From Fibrobacteria bacterium (lineage in GTDB: Bacteria > Fibrobacterota > Fibrobacteria > UBA11236): a DNA stretch of 64,000 bases. Position numbers and translations under genes: made by a program. Location of the stretch: positions 245,040-309,039 of the forward strand of contig JANYDA010000032.1 of the NCBI GenBank assembly GCA_025360005.1, in the 5' to 3' direction. The notes beneath the pieces are model-generated. The model searched no databases, was not told where the DNA came from, and saw only the letters and a list, made by a program, of their open reading frames with translations. This document shows, piece by piece, positions 15,251-23,345 of the stretch (the stretch's first letter is position 1; every line of letters begins with the position of its first letter).

Positions 15251-16483
15251 TTGATCTACCGAGCCCGCTACGTGGTGACCATGGATGGACCGCCCATCGC
15301 CGGAGGATGCGTGCGCATCCAAGGCGACCGCGTGGTCCAGGTGGGCACCTGGGAGCAGATGCAAGCGGAAGTCCCCGCCTCGGAAACGGAAAGCATGCGG
15401 GAAATTCCGGATGCGGTGATCATGCCGGGGCTGATCAATTCTCATTGCCACCTGGAACTGGGGATGGCTCGCGGCCTGCTTCCCCGTAACGAAGCGTTCC
15501 CCATGTGGGTATCCCGGTTGCGCAAGTCTCTGGAAGGCGCCGGTCCCATGCAATACCGCGAGGCCGTCCGCCTGGGCGCGCTGGAATGCCTGAAGCACGG
15601 GACCACCACCATCATAGACGTGGGCAACACCGGGCAGTCCCTCTTGGAATTGGCCGGCCTTCCCATCCGTTCCTATCCCCACCTGGAACTCATCGGCCTG
15701 GATCCGACGCTTGCGGAGGCGCGCCTGGACGCGGCCTTGGCGAGGTTGGCGGAGTTGCCCCCGGCCGGGGAGCGCTACCATCCCGGCATCACTTGCCATG
15801 CTCCTTATTCCTGTTCGCCGGAGCTGATGGATAAAGTGTCCCGGGCGACCGGGTCCCGATCGGGTCCGTATACCTTGCACGTGGCCGAGAGCGCCGAAGA
15901 GACCGCCATGTTCCGCGAAGGCCGCGGCGCCTTGTTCGAATTCTGCCGCCGGATCCATCCCGGACTGCGCATGCAGGAACGGGAAAGCCCGGTCGCTTTC
16001 CTGCATCGCAACCGCCTCATCCCGCGGGGATCGCTTTTTGCCCATTGCAACCACGTGGATGCGGACGACATACGTATCCTGGCGGATACGGAAACTTCCG
16101 TGGTACATTGCCCCCGCAGCCGGGACTTCTTCAACCACCGGGGGTTTCCCCTGGAATTGTTCCGGGCCGCCGGCGTCAACCTCTGCCTGGGCACGGACAG
16201 CCTGGCTTCCAACGAAGGCCTGAGCCTGCTCGACGAAATGGCCGAGTTCCATCGCGAAAACCCATCCGTTTCCGGGCGCGACATCCTGGCTATGGCCACG
16301 GTGAACGGCGCCCGGGCCTTGGGGCTGGACGGGGAGATGGGCCGATTGCGTCCGGGCGCAAAAGCCGACTTCATCGCCCTGGAAATGCGCCACCACCCGG
16401 AATGCGATCTTTATGAAGAGATCGTCCGCGAAGCCCACGATGTCCTGTTGGTGGTCATCGGTGGAGAGGAAGTGGTTTCTTGA
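15251..16483 (+). CDS. Metal-dependent amidohydrolase/deaminase (ATZ/TRZ-like)
   Basis: A 410-residue amidohydrolase, TTG start. Metal ligands are visible as H65-x-H67 in N-S-H-C-H-L-E, His in H-V-A-E-S (about 210), His in H-C-N-H-V-D (about 264) and Asp in L-G-T-D-S (about 314). The N-terminal and C-terminal strands around the barrel match hydantoinase-like families. Relatives deaminate nucleosides, adenosine-like metabolites or triazines; an aminofutalosine deaminase of the futalosine menaquinone route is one candidate, but nothing in the neighbourhood decides it. The weak ribosome site before TTG leaves the start uncertain. Confidence 0.8.
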   Translation: MIYRARYVVTMDGPPIAGGCVRIQGDRVVQVGTWEQMQAEVPASETESMREIPDAVIMPGLINSHCHLELGMARGLLPRNEAFPMWVSRLRKSLEGAGPMQYREAVRLGALECLKHGTTTIIDVGNTGQSLLELAGLPIRSYPHLELIGLDPTLAEARLDAALARLAELPPAGERYHPGITCHAPYSCSPELMDKVSRATGSRSGPYTLHVAESAEETAMFREGRGALFEFCRRIHPGLRMQERESPVAFLHRNRLIPRGSLFAHCNHVDADDIRILADTETSVVHCPRSRDFFNHRGFPLELFRAAGVNLCLGTDSLASNEGLSLLDEMAEFHRENPSVSGRDILAMATVNGARALGLDGEMGRLRPGAKADFIALEMRHHPECDLYEEIVREAHDVLLVVIGGEEVVS

Positions 16484-16509
16484 CGGGGGAAAATGGGTAT
16501 CTTAACCCC

Positions 16510-17772
16510 ATGCGATTCCCTTCCCTGCTCCTGGCAGCGGGCTTGCTGTTCCTCTCTGCGGCCCATGCCGACAAACTGCTCATTCCCATGGATCTGTCCC
16601 AGACCGATCACCTGAAGGCCTACGGAATCGCCTACCTGTCCGTGGCGGGAGGCCATCCCGTGGAGTGGCTGCTCAATTACCGGGGCGGGAGCTTCCTGCT
16701 GGACGATGTCCAGGGGATAAAAAAGGAAGCGGCCAAGCGCGGCGTTCTGTTCGAGCCCACCAGCGAAGCCGAGGTCGATCGCATCTACCTGGAAATCGAA
16801 TCCAGCAACATGGACAAGGTCCTGTTGGAAAAGGCGCCGCGCATCGCCGTGTATACCCCCCTCACCAAGCAGCCCTGGGACGATGCCGTGACCTTGGCCA
16901 TGACTTACTCGGAAATCCCCTACACCAAGATTTACGACAAGGAAATCATCGAGGGGAAGCTTTCCCAATACGACTGGCTGCACTTGCACCATGAGGATTT
17001 CACCGGCCAATATTCCAAGTTCTATTCCACCTTCCGCTCCGCGCCCTGGTACGTCAACAACGTGGCCGCGGGGGAAAAGACAGCCGATGAATTGGGCTTC
17101 AAGAACAACGTGGTCCTCAAAAAAGCCGTGGTCCTGGCCATCCGGGACTATGTGGAAAAAGGCGGCTTTCTTTTCGCCATGTGCCTGGCCTGCAACACGC
17201 TGGACATGGCGCTGGCCTCCGTCAAGACCGATGCCGTCGACGCCTTGTTCGACGGGACTCCGCCCAGCCCGCATCTGAACAAGGAATTGGACTACAACCT
17301 TTCCCTCGCCTTCACGGGCTTCTCCATCGATGCGGATCCCATGTCCCCTTCCCATGGCGATCTCGACTACAATCAGGTCAACATGGGTCCCTTGAAGCGC
17401 AAACCCGCCAACGATTTCATCCTCTTCGATTTCTCGCCCAAGTACGATCCGGTGCCGGCCATGCTCTGCCAGAACCACACGGACCTCATCAAGGGCTTCT
17501 TCGGCCTGGCCACGTCCTTCCCCAAGGCCATGGTCAAGAAATCCGTCACCATCCTGGGAGAAGCCAACGGGCAGGACGCCGTCCGCTACCTGCACGGCAA
17601 TCTGGGCCAAGGCCAATTCACGTATTATGGCGGGCATGATCCGGAGGACTACTCCCATGCGGTCGGGGATGCCCCTACCGATCTCAGCCTGCACAAAAAT
17701 TCCCCCGGCTACCGCCTTATCCTCAACAATGTGCTGTATCCCGCCGCGCGCCAGAAAAAGCGCAAGACATGA
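16510..17772 (+). CDS. Secreted protein of a Bacteroidetes-type family often labelled 'asparagine synthetase B'
   Basis: A 420-residue protein from the ATG at 16510, with a signal peptide ending A-A-H-A at about residue 20. The mature start L-L-I-P-M-D-L-S-Q-T-D-H-L-K and the W-L-L-N-Y-R-G-G-S-F-L segment match a conserved family that databases often call asparagine synthetase B, though no ATP-grasp or N-type synthetase motifs are visible. It has Y-D-W-L-H-L-H-H-E-D-F and a Cys segment M-C-L-A-C-N. The fold resembles a class I amidotransferase-like domain. A true function is unknown. The gene overlaps queG by four bases. An upstream TTG at 16480 would bury the signal peptide, so it was not used. 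Confidence 0.7.
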   Translation: MRFPSLLLAAGLLFLSAAHADKLLIPMDLSQTDHLKAYGIAYLSVAGGHPVEWLLNYRGGSFLLDDVQGIKKEAAKRGVLFEPTSEAEVDRIYLEIESSNMDKVLLEKAPRIAVYTPLTKQPWDDAVTLAMTYSEIPYTKIYDKEIIEGKLSQYDWLHLHHEDFTGQYSKFYSTFRSAPWYVNNVAAGEKTADELGFKNNVVLKKAVVLAIRDYVEKGGFLFAMCLACNTLDMALASVKTDAVDALFDGTPPSPHLNKELDYNLSLAFTGFSIDADPMSPSHGDLDYNQVNMGPLKRKPANDFILFDFSPKYDPVPAMLCQNHTDLIKGFFGLATSFPKAMVKKSVTILGEANGQDAVRYLHGNLGQGQFTYYGGHDPEDYSHAVGDAPTDLSLHKNSPGYRLILNNVLYPAARQKKRKT

Positions 17773-18854
17773 CCACGCGCAGCGAGGCCTGTCTCGCCTC
17801 CCTGCGCTCCTTCTTCTCGCGCGACCCGCGCATTCTGGAGTGGGGTATCGCGCCCGCAAGGCCCACGCCCAATGCGGCATTGCTGCGCGCCTGGGTGGCC
17901 GACAAGCACAATGCCGGCATGGAGTATATGGCCGCCCGCCTCAACGAGCGCATGGATCCCAAATCCTTCCACCCCTGGGCGGAATCCGCCGTCGTATTCG
18001 CATTCCCATATGGACACCCGCTTGGATCCGCATCCGATCGGTACAAGGTGGCAGCCTATGCGCGCAGCCGGGACTACCACCAGGCCGCGCGCGCCATCTT
18101 ACGCGATGCGGAAGCGCATTTGCTAACGCAGGATGGATTGGGATCGATCCGCTTTTACGGATTCGCGGATACGGCTCCCGTATTCGAGCGCGACCTGGCC
18201 TCGGAAGCGGGCTTAGGCTGGCGCGGAAAGAACTGCTGCACCCTCAATCGCAAACACGGATCGGCTTTCCATCTCTCGGGATTTTTCCTCGACGTAGCCT
18301 TGCCCGCGTCTACTCCCCTGGAGGATTTCTGCGGCGGCTGCACGCGCTGCCTGGATCAATGCCCCACGGATGCTTTCATGGCTCCGGGGAAACTGGATGC
18401 CAACAAATGCATTTCCTACTGGACTATCGAGGATAAAGGGCCGTTGCCGGACGATCTGACCGATCGCTTCGGAGGCTGGATTTTCGGATGCGATGTTTGC
18501 CAGGAAGTCTGTCCATGGAACCACAAGCATATCAAAGCGAAGGAGCCCCCGCCCGAACGAGACGTGGCGGCTGACTGCCCCTTCCCGGATTCCGGAACGG
18601 CCTGGGGCGAATTGCTCCGCAAAGGCGGCGGCTTCCAAAGCCGGTTCAAACGGAGCCCGCTCACCCGGGCTGGACGCAGGAGCCTGCTGAGGAATCTGGC
18701 GGTGGCGGCCCGTAACTTGCGTGACACCTCGGCTGCGGAACCGCTCCGGCTGGCCTTGGCGGAGGAAACCGACGCCGCGGTGAGGAAGGAAATCGAAAAG
18801 ACCCTCGCTCTCCTCTCCGAGCCCGCGGCGAAAGGCGAATCCGCTTCTGGGTAG
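17769..18854 (+). CDS. queG: Epoxyqueuosine reductase
   Basis: A 361-residue protein with the QueG layout. The N-terminal cobalamin-binding part includes G-M-E-Y-M, D-P-K-S-F-H-P-W and Y-A-R-S-R-D-Y-H. The middle has F-Y-G-F-A-D-T-A-P-V and G-L-G-W-R-G-K-N. Two ferredoxin-like clusters follow: C-G-G-C-T-R-C-L-D-Q-C-P at about 188 and C-D-V-C-Q-E-V-C-P-W-N at about 242. The enzyme reduces epoxyqueuosine to queuosine in tRNA wobble position 34. It is coupled to the previous gene by ATGA. The C-terminal 80 residues are HEAT-like (R-N-L-A-V-A-A-R-N-L), as in longer QueG forms. Confidence 0.95.
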   Translation: MTTRSEACLASLRSFFSRDPRILEWGIAPARPTPNAALLRAWVADKHNAGMEYMAARLNERMDPKSFHPWAESAVVFAFPYGHPLGSASDRYKVAAYARSRDYHQAARAILRDAEAHLLTQDGLGSIRFYGFADTAPVFERDLASEAGLGWRGKNCCTLNRKHGSAFHLSGFFLDVALPASTPLEDFCGGCTRCLDQCPTDAFMAPGKLDANKCISYWTIEDKGPLPDDLTDRFGGWIFGCDVCQEVCPWNHKHIKAKEPPPERDVAADCPFPDSGTAWGELLRKGGGFQSRFKRSPLTRAGRRSLLRNLAVAARNLRDTSAAEPLRLALAEETDAAVRKEIEKTLALLSEPAAKGESASG

Positions 18855-18857
18855 CGG

Positions 18858-19676
18858 TTACCTTTCTTCGCCGGTTTCGCGCGCTTCCAGTTTCTTGCGG
18901 GGCACGGGCTTCCCTAACGAGATGAATTCATATTGTATCTCCAAGGATTCTTCCTTGATCTGGGGCGGGAAGGCGGGGAAACGTTTGATGCGTTTGAAGG
19001 TTTGCTGGGCCAGGGTGTTGAATGCGCCGGAAGGGCTCTTCTCTATCCAACTCACGCCCAGGATCCTCCCGTCCTTGGCTACCTTGATATTGGCCACGGC
19101 GCGATAAGGCCGATCCTTTTCAAACTGCTTGGGCAGCACCCAAAACCCCTCCACAGTCTGACGCACACGCATGGCCCACAGATTCAAGCTGGTTTTGCGC
19201 ATGCGCGATATCTCCTCGCCATCTTCGTCCCGGGCATCCAACTGCGCATTCGTTGAGGCGGCGGCATTCTGAACCGGGTTTCCCCTTTCATCGTAATCCC
19301 TACGCTCCAGTTGGATCCCATTCCGGAACAATGCCCGGCTTTGCAGATTGCCGTTTGGGCCCCAATAGGTCAACGTGCTTTCCGGGATGCCCCGGCTGGC
19401 GAATCCTTCGTACCAGACTACCCCATTGGGATACCAGGCAGTGAACTTCCCGTCGCGGAGGCCGTCACGATTTTCCGCTTCATATTTTTTCTGACCGCTG
19501 GGGTGCCACCATACTTCCGTGCCGTTCTTACGGCCTTGCTTGTCGACGCCGATGGAATACTTGGGATGCCCGGGGGAGTAATATTGCCTGTCCACCATGG
19601 GGGCGGTTGAACCGCATCCGGTGAAAAGCGCGAGAGCGAAGAGGAACGGGGAAACCAGGAGAAGGAAGCTTTGCAT
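18858..19676 (-). CDS. Lipoprotein with MORN-like repeats and a TonB C-terminal domain
   Basis: A 272-residue protein. The N-terminus is a lipoprotein signal with T-G-C as lipobox (about residue 21). Residues 35-140 hold MORN/YwqK-like repeats of the W-Y/H-P-x-G type (W-W-H-P-S-G-Q, W-Y-P-N-G-V, Y-W-G-P-N-G-N, Y-D-E-R-G-N). Residues about 165-260 resemble the TonB C-terminal domain used in bacterial cell-envelope proteins: V-A-N-I-K-V-A-K-D-G-R-I and F-N-T-L-A-Q-Q-T-F-K-R-I-K-R-F-P. Proteins of this type sit in the envelope; the role is unknown. It converges with queG across three bases. Confidence 0.75.
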   Translation of the reverse strand: MQSFLLLVSPFLFALALFTGCGSTAPMVDRQYYSPGHPKYSIGVDKQGRKNGTEVWWHPSGQKKYEAENRDGLRDGKFTAWYPNGVVWYEGFASRGIPESTLTYWGPNGNLQSRALFRNGIQLERRDYDERGNPVQNAAASTNAQLDARDEDGEEISRMRKTSLNLWAMRVRQTVEGFWVLPKQFEKDRPYRAVANIKVAKDGRILGVSWIEKSPSGAFNTLAQQTFKRIKRFPAFPPQIKEESLEIQYEFISLGKPVPRKKLEARETGEER

Positions 19677-19741
19677 TGCGGCTTAACTATACCAATTTAC
19701 CCTGCAAAGAAACGCGATCTTCCCTGGGCACGAAAAGGCGT

Positions 19742-19761
19742 TTGCCGGGCCCTGCCGGCAA
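19742..19761 (-). terminator. Hairpin downstream of lexA
   Basis: TTGCCGG at 19742-19748 pairs with CCGGCAA at 19755-19761 directly after the lexA stop (minus strand). A short TTTT follows about ten bases further on the minus strand, so it is a weak terminator candidate. Confidence 0.4.
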
Positions 19762-20445
19762 TCAATACCGGCGCATGACGCCGATGATCCTTCCGAGCAC
19801 GGAAAAATCGGGCGTGGAATTGTCGACGATGATGGGACCGAAAGCCTCGTTGGCGGGTTCCAGGCGGACGCGGCCCGCTTCGGGATAATAATATTTCACC
19901 GTGGTCTCTTCTCCGATCAGGGCCACCACTATTTGCCCCCGCTCCGCCGTGTTCTGCTGGCGGGCGAATACGAGATCGCCATTGTGGATACCCGCATCCT
20001 TCATACTATCCCCGTGCACGCGCAAGGCGAAGACATTTTGTTGGCGCATCAGGAAATCCCGATCCACCACCACCGTGCCTTCCAGGTTTTCCACCGCCAG
20101 GATGGGCGCTCCCGCGGCTACGCGCCCCACGATGGGGATTTCCATGATCTTGCTTTCCTCGCTCGAGAAATCTCCCGGCACCTTGATTTCACGGGGGCCC
20201 GGAGGTAAGTCGATTCCCCGGGAGAGCTTGGGCGAGCGGGCGATGAAGCCTTTTTTCACCAACGCGGCCAGAATGCTGCGTACCCCGTTGGTTGAGGAGA
20301 TTTCAAATCGCAACCCAATTTCGCGCAACGTAGGCGGGCGATTGGTCTGCTCAATACGCTCCTTGATGAACTCAAAAACCTCGCGCTGCCTGGGAGTAAG
20401 CGCTTTACGGTCTTTTTTCAATTGAGTTTCCAAAGGAGCCTCCAT
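19762..20445 (-). CDS. lexA: LexA repressor
   Basis: A 227-residue protein with both LexA parts. The winged HTH is at residues 15-80 ([27 protein letters not shown]). The S24 peptidase part has the self-cleavage site A111-G112 in V-A-A-G-A-P, the catalytic Ser147 in H-G-D-S-M and Lys184 in T-V-K-Y. On binding to RecA filaments LexA cuts itself and releases SOS genes. Three TGCAC/GTGCA half-sites upstream (20464-20511) suggest autoregulation. The divergent partner is a small membrane protein gene. Confidence 0.95.
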   Translation of the reverse strand: MEAPLETQLKKDRKALTPRQREVFEFIKERIEQTNRPPTLREIGLRFEISSTNGVRSILAALVKKGFIARSPKLSRGIDLPPGPREIKVPGDFSSEESKIMEIPIVGRVAAGAPILAVENLEGTVVVDRDFLMRQQNVFALRVHGDSMKDAGIHNGDLVFARQQNTAERGQIVVALIGEETTVKYYYPEAGRVRLEPANEAFGPIIVDNSTPDFSVLGRIIGVMRRY

Positions 20446-20463
20446 GGTTATCCCTAAAGATAC

Positions 20464-20511
20464 TGCACAAATAATTAGGTGTCAAGACGTGCAGTAGTTA
20501 ATTGATTGCAC
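20464..20511. promoter_or_regulatory. Candidate LexA operator half-sites
   Basis: TGCAC at 20464-20468, GTGCA at 20489-20493 and TGCAC at 20507-20511 lie in the lexA upstream region; the last two form an inverted pair with a 13-base spacer. The reported Fibrobacter succinogenes LexA box contains TGC and GTGCA half-sites, but none of these spacings equals that box, so the exact operator is unsure. Confidence 0.4.
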
Positions 20512-20540
20512 ACTGAGTTTCCTTTTGTTACCTTATAGCT

Positions 20541-20732
20541 GTGGTACTTCTTAATTTATTGCTGAGTTTGGGGTTTTTGATTTTCCTTGCCTTGGTTCTT
20601 TCCTTGATCAGCCGAGTGAACAGCTTGACAAGACAGGCCAGTAGGCTGCTTTTGGTTTTAAACAAAGCCGAAGAAGCGGAACATACCCTCTCCACGGGTT
20701 CGCCCGTGCAGAAAAGCCCCAAAACCCAGTGA
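20541..20732 (+). CDS. Small membrane protein (hypothetical)
   Basis: A 63-residue frame starting at GTG. The first 22 residues form one hydrophobic helix (L-L-L-S-L-G-F-L-I-F-L-A), followed by a helical, charged tail with leucine spacing (L-T-R-Q-A-S-R-L-L-L-V-L). The tail ends in a short hydrophilic stretch. The topology is like the N-terminus of the next gene. There is no clear ribosome site, so existence is uncertain. If real, it is divergent from lexA and could be SOS-controlled. Confidence 0.35.
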   Translation: MVLLNLLLSLGFLIFLALVLSLISRVNSLTRQASRLLLVLNKAEEAEHTLSTGSPVQKSPKTQ

Positions 20733-20785
20733 AAAGTGCCACCCCCATTCGGTCTGGGAAAAGTCATTTTGCAGATGGAAAAGGG

Positions 20786-20791
20786 TATAAT
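20786..20791 (+). promoter_or_regulatory. Consensus -10 box (TATAAT) before the RG/RD-rich gene
   Basis: A perfect TATAAT lies 110 bases before the ATG at 20901, in an AT-rich patch. The best -35 at 17 bases (GTCATT, 20763-20768) is weak. The long 5' leader is about 100 bases. Confidence 0.35.
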
Positions 20792-20900
20792 AAAACCAAG
20801 GTGAATCGGGCAATGCTTTTTTATCTGCCTGCATTTCTGGACTAACACTGTTAGCCGCACCTTAACAACCTCATTAGAAAGAAGAAAGAACACACAATCC

Positions 20901-21749
20901 ATGGAAACTGCACAGTTTGCTATCCTGGCCGGCTTATCCGTTATTAGCCTGGCCATAAGCGCCTACCTGCTACTCAAAGTACGCACCATCACCTATCTGC
21001 TGGAACAACCCGTCGTCAAGAAGATGTCTCCGCAACTCAAGCTCAAGCCCGTAAAGGTCGACGAAGGCGAAAGCGAAGCCCGTCCCATTCCCGCCCGCAA
21101 CAACGCCTCCAACGGTGCGACTCCCGCTCGTGGCCCCCGTCCCGCTTTTGAAGGCGGCGAACGCCCCCCTCGCGACCAGAATCGCGATCGCGGCCCCCGT
21201 CCGGAACGCGTTGAAGGCGGAGATCGCCCTCCCCGCGAAGGCGGCTTCGGCAACGGCGGCGACCGCGGCCCGCGCAATGATCGCGGCGATCGCGGAGACC
21301 GTTTCGGCGGAAGGGACCGCGGCGGACGCGGCCATGATCGTCACGAACGCGGCGAACGCGCCCCACGCGAAGGCGGCGATCGAATGGGCGGACGCGAAGG
21401 CGGAGACCGCAATCGCAATCGCTCGGAATCCTTCGGCAACGAGCGCGAATCCGCTCCTGCCGAGAGCGCGGTTCGTCCGGCACCGATAGCATCGGAAGGC
21501 CCTTCCAACCATAGCCACGCTCCGGCCTTGGCCCCGCGGCGTCCCCTGCCTTCCACGGTAGATCATGAAGCGGAACATAAGGAAATCCCCGCTTTGGATT
21601 CCGCCGCCGCCGCTTCGGCCGCCGAGGACGCGTTGTTCGCCCGCGATGAATCCGATATGCAGCATGGCCGCCGCAATCAGCTGAAGAAGAAGCCCCGCTT
21701 TGAAGTGGCCGACGAGGAAGTGAAAACGACCGAGGAAACCAAAGCTTAA
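20901..21749 (+). CDS. Membrane-anchored RG/RD-rich low-complexity protein
   Basis: A 282-residue protein. Residues about 6-28 form one membrane helix; a short basic segment follows. From about 60 to 185 the sequence is a long low-complexity region of Arg, Gly, Asp, Glu and Pro with repeats of G-D-R, R-G-G and R-P-P/A-R-E. The C-terminal 80 residues are Ala/Pro-rich, then charged. RG/RGG-rich segments often bind RNA or form condensates; here such a role is only inferred from composition. The cytoplasmic side is likely to carry the tail. Two hairpins follow the stop. Confidence 0.65.
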   Translation: METAQFAILAGLSVISLAISAYLLLKVRTITYLLEQPVVKKMSPQLKLKPVKVDEGESEARPIPARNNASNGATPARGPRPAFEGGERPPRDQNRDRGPRPERVEGGDRPPREGGFGNGGDRGPRNDRGDRGDRFGGRDRGGRGHDRHERGERAPREGGDRMGGREGGDRNRNRSESFGNERESAPAESAVRPAPIASEGPSNHSHAPALAPRRPLPSTVDHEAEHKEIPALDSAAAASAAEDALFARDESDMQHGRRNQLKKKPRFEVADEEVKTTEETKA

Positions 21750-21755
21750 TCCGCA

Positions 21756-21793
21756 AGGCCCCGCCCGGGGCCTCCCGCCGGACTTACCGGCGA
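21756..21793 (+). terminator. Tandem hairpins after the RG/RD-rich gene
   Basis: AGGCCCC at 21756-21762 pairs with GGGGCCT at 21767-21773; immediately after, CGCCGG pairs with CCGGCG (about 21777-21793). There is no T run, so termination would be weak or factor-assisted. Confidence 0.4.
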
Positions 21794-21943
21794 CTTCGTT
21801 CACCAAATGACTTTATGAATCCAAAGGGCGGGTGCTTCACCTGCCTTTTTCATTGACTGCATGTTTGAGAAGCTTATTTGTCCGGAACAGAGAGGTTCGG
21901 CGCTTATCCCGAACGTTATTTGCGCCAAGGGACCAGCGGCATA

Positions 21944-23230
21944 TCAGAGTATGGCGAAGCCCAGACTCAAGGATAGGTGCAATCCCCAATAGGAGGCCGC
22001 GTTCTTGCCGACGATGGTGAAAGGAACGCCAAATTGCAACGACAGCAAATCCGCAACGTCCACGATGAGTCCCGGTTCGGGGATGAGTACATAGCCACTG
22101 GGAATTTTCGGATCGGGCTTTCCGTTATAATCATCCTGCATTTTGAAAATGCCCCTTACTCCCAGGTAGGGCGTAAAGGGATCCACCAAATAGCCAATCT
22201 GGGCATGGACGAAACCGATGTCCCCCGGATCCCTTTTGTTGTCCGCCTTGGAAGAGAAATGAAATTCATAGCCGGCCTGGGCTTCTCCCAGGATTTTATC
22301 CTTGGAAGCCATGCCCATTAACGTCAAAGCCAGAAAATCATGATCGAGGGCCGCACTGCTTTTGTCAAAACCCAATCCATATGTCACATCGAATCCGACA
22401 TTGTAAGGCCGGTAGGTATACTTAACGCCCGCCCGCATGTTGGCCGGGAACACCGAGGCGGTATCCTTCTTCACCTGAGGATTGGTATGGGTGTTGAACG
22501 GCAGCAATAGATGCGCTTCAAAACCCTGCGGAAGTCCGAAGCGCGCCTCAACTGGGAAATCCCATTGGGAAGGAAGGCTGTCGGATGAGAATTTATTCTT
22601 GCTCCCTGAAGTATCATAGCTGCCGGTATTGGATCGGAACTGCGCTCCGGTTTCCAATTGCAGCCGCCACTCCGGCAAGGAAAGATTCTCCTGCAGAAAG
22701 GATTTGTCCCGATAGGGAGAGGAGACGGCCAACCGGATGGAGTCGCCCTTGCCTACGGGAAGGTTGCGGGAAGAATTCTTGAAGATGGCGGCGCGTGGCA
22801 TGACCTTGAGCTGGGACACCCCCGGCAGCACCAGGTTGTTCACATAGGGCGAGGGCCCGATGCGGACGCCGTCCAGCCAGATTTCGGAACTGTCCGGTTC
22901 GGTGGAGACTTCCAGATATCCGTAATGGGTGGGGATCTCCCGGTTCATCTGCGTGACCTGGCCTTCGGCGATATACACGTCCGGAATGGCCAAGGTATCG
23001 TGGCTGGCCAGGATGAGCCAGAAGTTATAGCGGCCGACGGGAAGTTCGCGATTCTCCAAAGGGGTATCGCCGAGATATTTTTTATCGGGATAATCGGGTC
23101 CGGTATACCAGACTTCCGCTGCGGTGGGACTGGACTCCAAAGTAAGAAAGCCCGTGGCCTTGGCGGCGCCTGCCGTCATGAGCAGCAACAGCGCCCCGGA
23201 CATCAATAGGTTTTTTCCCAGGAGGTTCAT
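21944..23230 (-). CDS. PEGA-domain outer-membrane-type protein
   Basis: A 428-residue protein with a signal peptide (ending about A-K-A, residue 25). Two PEGA-like units follow: one with L-E-S-S-P-T-A-A-E-V-W-Y near residues 30-95, one with S-T-E-P-D-S-S-E-I-W-L-D-G-V-R near 105-165. The remaining 250 residues alternate polar and hydrophobic positions with aromatic belts, as in an outer-membrane barrel. The C-terminus ends in S-L-G-F-A-I-L. It resembles carbohydrate-anchoring or surface-display proteins. It is divergent from tssK with a short palindrome in between; a link to the secretion cluster is not shown. Confidence 0.7.
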   Translation of the reverse strand: MNLLGKNLLMSGALLLLMTAGAAKATGFLTLESSPTAAEVWYTGPDYPDKKYLGDTPLENRELPVGRYNFWLILASHDTLAIPDVYIAEGQVTQMNREIPTHYGYLEVSTEPDSSEIWLDGVRIGPSPYVNNLVLPGVSQLKVMPRAAIFKNSSRNLPVGKGDSIRLAVSSPYRDKSFLQENLSLPEWRLQLETGAQFRSNTGSYDTSGSKNKFSSDSLPSQWDFPVEARFGLPQGFEAHLLLPFNTHTNPQVKKDTASVFPANMRAGVKYTYRPYNVGFDVTYGLGFDKSSAALDHDFLALTLMGMASKDKILGEAQAGYEFHFSSKADNKRDPGDIGFVHAQIGYLVDPFTPYLGVRGIFKMQDDYNGKPDPKIPSGYVLIPEPGLIVDVADLLSLQFGVPFTIVGKNAASYWGLHLSLSLGFAIL

Positions 23231-23263
23231 CCTCGCCCCATTTCCCGATCTTAAAGCACGGAA

Positions 23264-23279
23264 TTTAGATTTTTCTAAA
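23264..23279. promoter_or_regulatory. Inverted repeat between the PEGA-barrel gene and tssK
   Basis: TTTAGA at 23264-23269 and TCTAAA at 23274-23279 flank TTTT. The element lies midway in the 115-base divergent gap, where a shared operator would be expected. Confidence 0.35.
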
Positions 23280-23345
23280 ATGCATTAATATGCTAGATTT
23301 TCGGGCTGGAAATGCAAGCCCAACCTCGACTTCCGGGAAAATTCC

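Noticed and set aside
20970..21806. Minus-strand frame of 278 residues opposite the RG/RD-rich gene
   Set aside because: Its Ala-rich sequence is the reverse of the Arg/Gly repeats; the plus-strand frame has a membrane helix and a better upstream -10 box.
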